In this document: positions 9,001 through 9,248 of the stretch, piece by piece | Layout of the letters: every line of letters begins with the position of its first letter | How positions within the stretch are numbered: position 1 is the stretch's first letter | Assembly: GCA_014238345.1 (NCBI GenBank) | Contig: JABABF010000268.1 | Location: 1-9,248, forward strand | Direction of reading: 5' to 3' | Source: Gammaproteobacteria bacterium | Lineage (GTDB): Bacteria; Pseudomonadota; Gammaproteobacteria; JABABF01 | Length of the DNA: 9,248 bases | The notes under the pieces: model-generated | Told to the model about the DNA's origin: nothing | Database searches by the model: none | What the model saw: the letters and a program-made list of their open reading frames with translations, nothing else | Made by a program: the position numbers and the translations under genes

Positions 9001-9248
9001 CCGGCACCACTACTGGGGCAGCCTCCACACGGAGACTGGTAACCGACAAATTGAGGATTATGAGCACTGCTCCAGAAAGCTCACCATCGCTCACCACCAC
9101 CGTCACCGCTGCACTGCTAGTGATAGCGCTCAGCGATATCCGCAGGCTGTTGCCTGTGCGCGAGATTTCAGTCACCAGTGCCATTGAAGAAGCCGCCATC
9201 GCCGCCGTCCCCAGCTGGTAGTCCTCATCCACGGCACCGTCTGCATCC
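1..9248 (-). CDS. Giant repetitive Ig-like-repeat protein, probable secreted or cell-surface protein (internal fragment, both ends missing)
   Basis: The minus-strand frame with codons starting at 9247 and every third base below it is open across the whole window: 3,082 codons without a stop. Neither start nor stop is present, so the real gene is longer than 9.2 kb. The translation is about 30 tandem units of roughly 104 residues. Each has an opening strand (ADRLxL-like), a strand such as TFTLTV, an acidic loop with consensus D-A-x-G-N-x-D-x-D-Y/F, and a late D-G or D-Q turn. Alternating hydrophobic residues and the lack of helical or membrane segments suggest beta-sandwich domains like bacterial Ig-like repeats. 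There are 8 Lys and 2 Cys in total. From family knowledge, such arrays form extended stalks of adhesins or other giant exported proteins, often rigidified by calcium. That role is inferred here: no signal peptide, RTX nonapeptides, LPxTG or other anchor is visible. The coding call is very secure; the function is not. Confidence 0.96.
17..304 (-). repeat. Unit 30; next unit begins at the left edge
   Basis: Residues 2982-3077. Opening VDRLQIS, turn VVVGST, strand FTLTVLAQD, and the loop DRFGNNSTDDDL (3008-3019), shifted acids with three Asp in a row. The late turn is RRGELSG from 3061. The last five residues of the window (TRLV and the residue before it) already look like the opening strand of unit 31, so the array continues past the left edge. 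Confidence 0.7.
305..613 (-). repeat. Unit 29
   Basis: Residues 2879-2981. Opening ADRLQLQL, turn IVAGTT, strand FRLTVIARD, and the loop DRLGNRQSDY (2905-2914) with Gln in place of the middle Asp. A Thr run (ITTTTTYT) sits in a late strand. The late turn is SGVGAQ and lacks Asp. Confidence 0.7.
614..925 (-). repeat. Unit 28
   Basis: Residues 2775-2878. Opening SLELTP, then IVLGSSFVLTVDSVD and the loop DGAGNRDPFY (2803-2812), with Pro-Phe replacing x-Asp. The late turn is VDDLEQ from 2864. Confidence 0.65.
926..1222 (-). repeat. Unit 27
   Basis: Residues 2676-2774. Opening GVALLLE, turn VVADTT, strand FTVMVTAVD, and the loop DALGLRDLDF (2703-2712) with Leu in place of Asn. It contains a Trp (LRWEA). 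The late turn is SGDLSG from 2761. Confidence 0.7.
1223..1534 (-). repeat. Unit 26, insertion inside the acidic loop
   Basis: Residues 2572-2675. Opening TEVMALD, strand VFTVPLVGVD. The loop runs from Asp2598 to Phe2615, about eight residues longer than normal, and ends in NVDEDF. It has no D-G late turn (TENAGLG). It contains Lys2657, the last lysine in the window. Confidence 0.6.
1535..1882 (-). repeat. Unit 25
   Basis: Residues 2456-2571. The entry is longer than usual and holds Trp2465 and two Arg residues (VSLRRNDTTF). The loop DDFGNIASSY (2493-2502) keeps Gly-Asn but replaces the later acids with Ala and Ser. The late turn is VDTEGELS from 2554. Confidence 0.65.
1883..2191 (-). repeat. 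Unit 24, consensus loop
   Basis: Residues 2353-2455. Opening TQLGIEL, turn VVADGA, strand FAVRLLGLD, and the loop DDYGNIDADF (2379-2388), a full match. The late turn is SDAGRSA from 2442. Confidence 0.7.
2192..2473 (-). repeat. Unit 23
   Basis: Residues 2259-2352. Opening DRLVFLG, then TGVYTPLSIGAFD. The loop DALGNFEAEV (2284-2293) has Glu in place of both Asp residues and has lost the aromatic. The late turn is SDAPHS from 2338. It is one of the shortest units. Confidence 0.65.
2474..2764 (-). repeat. Unit 22
   Basis: Residues 2162-2258. Opening THLSISP, turn VTPGTS, strand ETFVVGGLD. The loop DIYDQVDGDF (2188-2197) has Asp-Gln in place of Gly-Asn but keeps D-x-D-F. The late turn is DDGGGRIG (2242-2249), unusually glycine-rich. 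Confidence 0.65.
3059..3097 (-). other. Proline hinge (PPSDPPSDPPQVP) between units 20 and 21
   Basis: Residues 2051-2063 form the only proline-rich segment in the array. It would make a stiff or kinked spacer at the entry of unit 21. It is partly built from a 12-bp perfect tandem duplication of cgggtcgctcgg at 3071-3094, which adds exactly four codons and so keeps the frame. Confidence 0.85.
3071..3094. repeat. 12-bp perfect tandem duplication
   Basis: Two adjacent copies of cgggtcgctcgg, at 3071-3082 and 3083-3094. It is in frame and encodes the repeated P-S-D-P element of the proline hinge. It looks like replication slippage. Confidence 0.9.
3119..3475 (-). repeat. Unit 20, the longest loop-to-loop spacing
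   Basis: Residues 1925-2043. Opening ADRLAVTL, strand GLSLRYID, loop DRYGNEDTDL (1954-1963). The segment after the loop is about 15-20 residues longer than in other units and has extra acidic patches (SNDDPS, NDGRALEATD). This makes the spacing to the next loop 122, the largest in the array. Confidence 0.65.
3476..3766 (-). repeat. Unit 19
   Basis: Residues 1828-1924. Opening ATGLILSA, turn VSPGSS, strand FTLSAVGSD, and the loop DDRGRIDTDF (1853-1862) with Arg in place of Asn but all acids present. The late turn is VDQGLSSS from 1909. Confidence 0.7.
3767..4057 (-). repeat. Unit 18
   Basis: Residues 1731-1827. Opening ADRLHIAE, strand PFILTVSALD, and the loop DAMGNRDIDY (1756-1765), a full match. 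The late turn is TDSSLAV from 1809. Confidence 0.7.
4058..4357 (-). repeat. Unit 17, loop with Gly-Asn but no Asp
   Basis: Residues 1631-1730. Opening TLSIST, then VVVGESIDLRVQLLG. The loop GAQGNLLVEPRL (1656-1667) keeps Gly-Asn but no Asp; Glu1664 is the only acid. It is the clearest case where the turn survives without the putative metal ligands. Confidence 0.65.
4358..4651 (-). repeat. Unit 16
   Basis: Residues 1533-1630. Opening SALALSA, then VAAGQGMLISLEPQD. The loop DAAGFVDGQF (1559-1568) has Gln in place of the last Asp. The late turn is SDSGISG from 1614. Confidence 0.65.
4652..4951 (-). repeat. Unit 15, consensus loop
   Basis: Residues 1433-1532. Opening ATRLVLVV, strand STFTLSVSAQD, and the loop DGVGNVDVDY (1459-1468), a full match. 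It contains Lys1494. The late turn is relaxed to NSADASLE. Confidence 0.7.
4952..5269 (-). repeat. Unit 14, degenerate loop
   Basis: Residues 1327-1432. Opening ALRIVP, strand EPVHLQVQWLD. The loop DSAHRLNTQ (1354-1362) has lost Gly-Asn and the D-x-D-Y/F acids. The late turn is SHPSLS in place of S-D-G. Unit length is normal, so the fold is probably kept while the loop function is lost. Confidence 0.6.
5270..5602 (-). repeat. Unit 13
   Basis: Residues 1216-1326. Opening SQLWMAV with Trp1219, then LVSGSSFTISVFGVD. The loop DRYAQIDGDF (1248-1257) has Ala-Gln in place of Gly-Asn but keeps all acids. The late turn is SDGSFDP from 1310. Confidence 0.65.
5603..5902 (-). repeat. Unit 12, carries the only two cysteines
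   Basis: Residues 1116-1215. Opening SELQLSIAS, then the C-x5-C segment (1129-1135) in place of the usual V-P-G-T turn, strand SSILSISGAD, and the loop DSNGNVDSDF (1148-1157), a full match. The late turn is TDQSFDG (1200-1206). Confidence 0.7.
5843..5863 (-). other. C-x5-C segment, the only cysteines in 3,082 residues
   Basis: Cys1129 and Cys1135 (CMPMAVC) lie between the first strand of unit 12 and the strand leading to its loop, where other units have a V-P-G-T type turn. If the protein is exported to an oxidising compartment, the pair could form a small disulfide loop. That is inference from spacing and isolation; no family with this exact motif is recognised. Confidence 0.85.
5903..6217 (-). 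repeat. Unit 11, weakened loop
   Basis: Residues 1011-1115. Opening TRITLV, then VVAGETFTLQVLGYN. The loop NALGELLPDF (1038-1047) keeps Gly and the last Asp but has lost the first two acids. Two of the eight lysines (1048 and 1068) follow it. The late turn is TDQPMS. Confidence 0.65.
6218..6517 (-). repeat. Unit 10, near-consensus
   Basis: Residues 911-1010. Opening ADHLSL, strand STFTLSILAGD, and the loop DALGNVDSDY (939-948), a full match. The late turn is SDQGFVATT from 995, the D-Q-G variant shared with units 6 and 19. Confidence 0.75.
6518..6871 (-). repeat. Unit 9, long front half
   Basis: Residues 793-910. It starts with ADRLSLQI. Some ten extra residues (around LLDDALSTSL) separate the first strand from NLLLINATD. 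The loop DAFGNFDRETVF (831-842) breaks D-x-D-Y with Arg838. The late turn lacks D-G (EIESLSG). Confidence 0.65.
6872..7165 (-). repeat. Unit 8, near-consensus
   Basis: Residues 695-792. Strand EFVVRS, turn VVVPGTT, strand YTVTVFGAD, and the loop DALGNEDLDY (721-730), which matches the consensus at every key position. The late turn is ADDSLI (777-782). This is the best single unit to use as a seed for profile searches. Confidence 0.75.
7163..7177. repeat. Short trinucleotide run, five CAC
   Basis: Five CAC triplets in frame, read on the minus strand as five GTG codons (Val691-695) at the border between units 7 and 8. It is a minor slippage-prone tract. Confidence 0.8.
7166..7459 (-). repeat. 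Unit 7
   Basis: Residues 597-694. Strand GLVVTL, turn ITAGD, strand IFEISVAGYD, and the loop DHTGALDPAF (623-632) with a single acid kept after Gly. The late turn is SDRGAVGE from 679. The unit exits into a run of five Val residues, which marks the border to unit 8. Confidence 0.65.
7460..7762 (-). repeat. Unit 6, acid-extended loop
   Basis: Residues 496-596. Strand ELHFSV, then SSSLSITVRGIN. The loop is NRLNEVDVDVDL (525-536), with Gly replaced by Leu but an extra acidic step (Glu529, Asp531, Asp533, Asp535). The late turn is RDQGLATT from 581. The unit ends near Lys596. Confidence 0.65.
7763..8110 (-). repeat. Unit 5, loop without the final Asp
   Basis: Residues 380-495. Strand MSLQIEL, then SGTTFTVTITPLD and the loop DSRGIVDPLY (411-420), where Asn and the last Asp are lost. 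The middle is longer than usual because of a small tandem duplication (TITAPTITAS, about 450-459). The late region has SDVLDA and no D-G. Confidence 0.65.
7874..7903. repeat. 15-bp near-perfect tandem duplication
   Basis: Two adjacent 15-bp copies of cgcagtgatggtcg plus g or a, at 7874-7888 and 7889-7903. They differ only at the last base. The duplication adds five codons inside unit 5 (TITAP, TITAS) and keeps the frame. Confidence 0.85.
8111..8422 (-). repeat. Unit 4
   Basis: Residues 276-379. Strands SLVLQV and ATLSVQAFD lead into the loop DLLGNQDLDY (300-309). The late turn is DDGTLPA (364-370), with Asp365-Gly366. It is a canonical unit with a Pro-Pro pair just after the loop. Confidence 0.7.
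8423..8752 (-). repeat. Unit 3
   Basis: Residues 166-275. The opening strand is ELAVLVL, then an Ala run (MAAAASF) where other units have a Gly-Thr turn, then the loop DSFGNIDSDY (193-202), one of the best matches to consensus. The late turn is TDGNISGE from residue 259. It carries Lys247. Confidence 0.7.
8753..9040 (-). repeat. Unit 2
   Basis: Residues 70-165. The opening strand SLRVEA is followed by VVVPGASYTLTLFGVD and the loop DAQGNDLSNY (94-103), where Asn replaces the last Asp. The late turn has lost Asp (SAGG, 150-153). It is followed by Trp158 and Lys161, one of only eight lysines. It resembles unit 8 closely over its first 30 residues. Confidence 0.7.
9041..9248 (-). repeat. Unit 1 (partial, cut by right edge)
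   Basis: Residues 1-69. The window opens inside the acidic loop (DADGAVDEDY, residues 1-10), so the opening strands lie outside. The late turn is SDGELSG (53-59). All four loop acids are kept even though Gly-Asn has become Gly-Ala. Confidence 0.7.

Larger units (their letters stand above)
1..9248 (-). repeat. Tandem protein repeat array, about 30 units, mean period ~104 residues (~311 bp)
   Basis: The acidic loop recurs with its central Gly, or the equivalent residue, at fragment residues 4, 97, 196, 303, 414, 528, 626, 724, 834, 942, 1041, 1151, 1251, 1357, 1462, 1562, 1659, 1759, 1856, 1957, 2079, 2191, 2287, 2382, 2496, about 2608, 2706, 2806, 2908 and 3011. Spacings run from 93 to 122. 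Gly is present in 25 of 30 loops, Gly-Asn in 18 of 30, and D-x-D-Y/F in 14 of 30. The periodicity is at protein level; long near-identical DNA copies are not seen. Unit borders in the entries below are set at the opening strand and are good to about five residues. Confidence 0.9.

Noticed and set aside
1..9248. CRISPR array or satellite DNA suggested by the ~300-bp periodicity
   Set aside because: The period exists in the protein, not the DNA. There are no short identical direct repeats with unique spacers.
1..9248. Pseudogene or decayed repeat region
   Set aside because: There is no stop or frameshift in 3,082 codons, and the two small duplications found are both multiples of three.
1..9248. 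Cadherin or RTX nonapeptide repeats
   Set aside because: The cadherin signatures (LDRE, DxNDNxPxF) and the GGxGxDxUx nonapeptide runs are absent from the translation. RTX repeats could still exist beyond the left edge.
1..9248. Internal start codons that would split the frame into several genes
   Set aside because: Internal Met codons are scattered within strands and loops, there is no stop to end an upstream gene, and the repeats run on without a break.

Overview
The whole window lies inside one very large protein-coding gene on the minus strand. The frame whose codons begin at 9247, 9244, 9241 and so on has no TAA, TAG or TGA from one edge to the other. It gives 3,082 uninterrupted codons, with neither a start nor a stop codon for the gene in view. 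I read this frame triplet by triplet. No RNA gene, promoter, terminator, mobile element, CRISPR array or second gene is supported, and there is no non-coding stretch. Residue n of the fragment occupies bases 9248-3n to 9250-3n.

The protein is a tandem array of about 30 divergent beta-sandwich-like units of roughly 93-122 residues (mean spacing near 104). Each unit has the same plan: an opening strand such as ADRLxL; a turn such as V-V-x-G-T; a second strand (F-T-L-T-V) running into an acidic loop (D-A-x-G-N-x-D-x-D-Y/F); a variable middle; and a late turn of the D-G, D-Q or D-x-G type followed by the strand that leads into the next unit. The loop resembles those of bacterial Ig-like (Big-type) repeats of giant surface proteins, but the D-x-D-Y/F extension is distinctive. 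The units differ strongly from each other at DNA level, so this is an old array and not a recent amplification.

Composition is extreme. There are only 8 lysines in 3,082 residues and only 2 cysteines, both in one unit as a C-x5-C pair. The protein is rich in Ser, Thr, Val, Leu, Ala and Asp. Local oddities are a proline hinge with a 12-bp tandem duplication, a 15-bp in-frame duplication, an insertion inside one acidic loop, and a few units with degenerate loops.

Organism: most likely a bacterium of middle GC content (roughly mid-50s percent by eye). Gene size and repeat style fit giant secreted or surface-anchored proteins (adhesins, stalk- or filament-like proteins) known from Gram-negative and environmental bacteria. 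Lineage and function cannot be fixed from this fragment, because the ends that would carry a secretion signal, anchor or ligand-binding domain lie outside the window. The 5' end of the gene is beyond the right edge (above 9248) and the 3' end is beyond the left edge (below 1).
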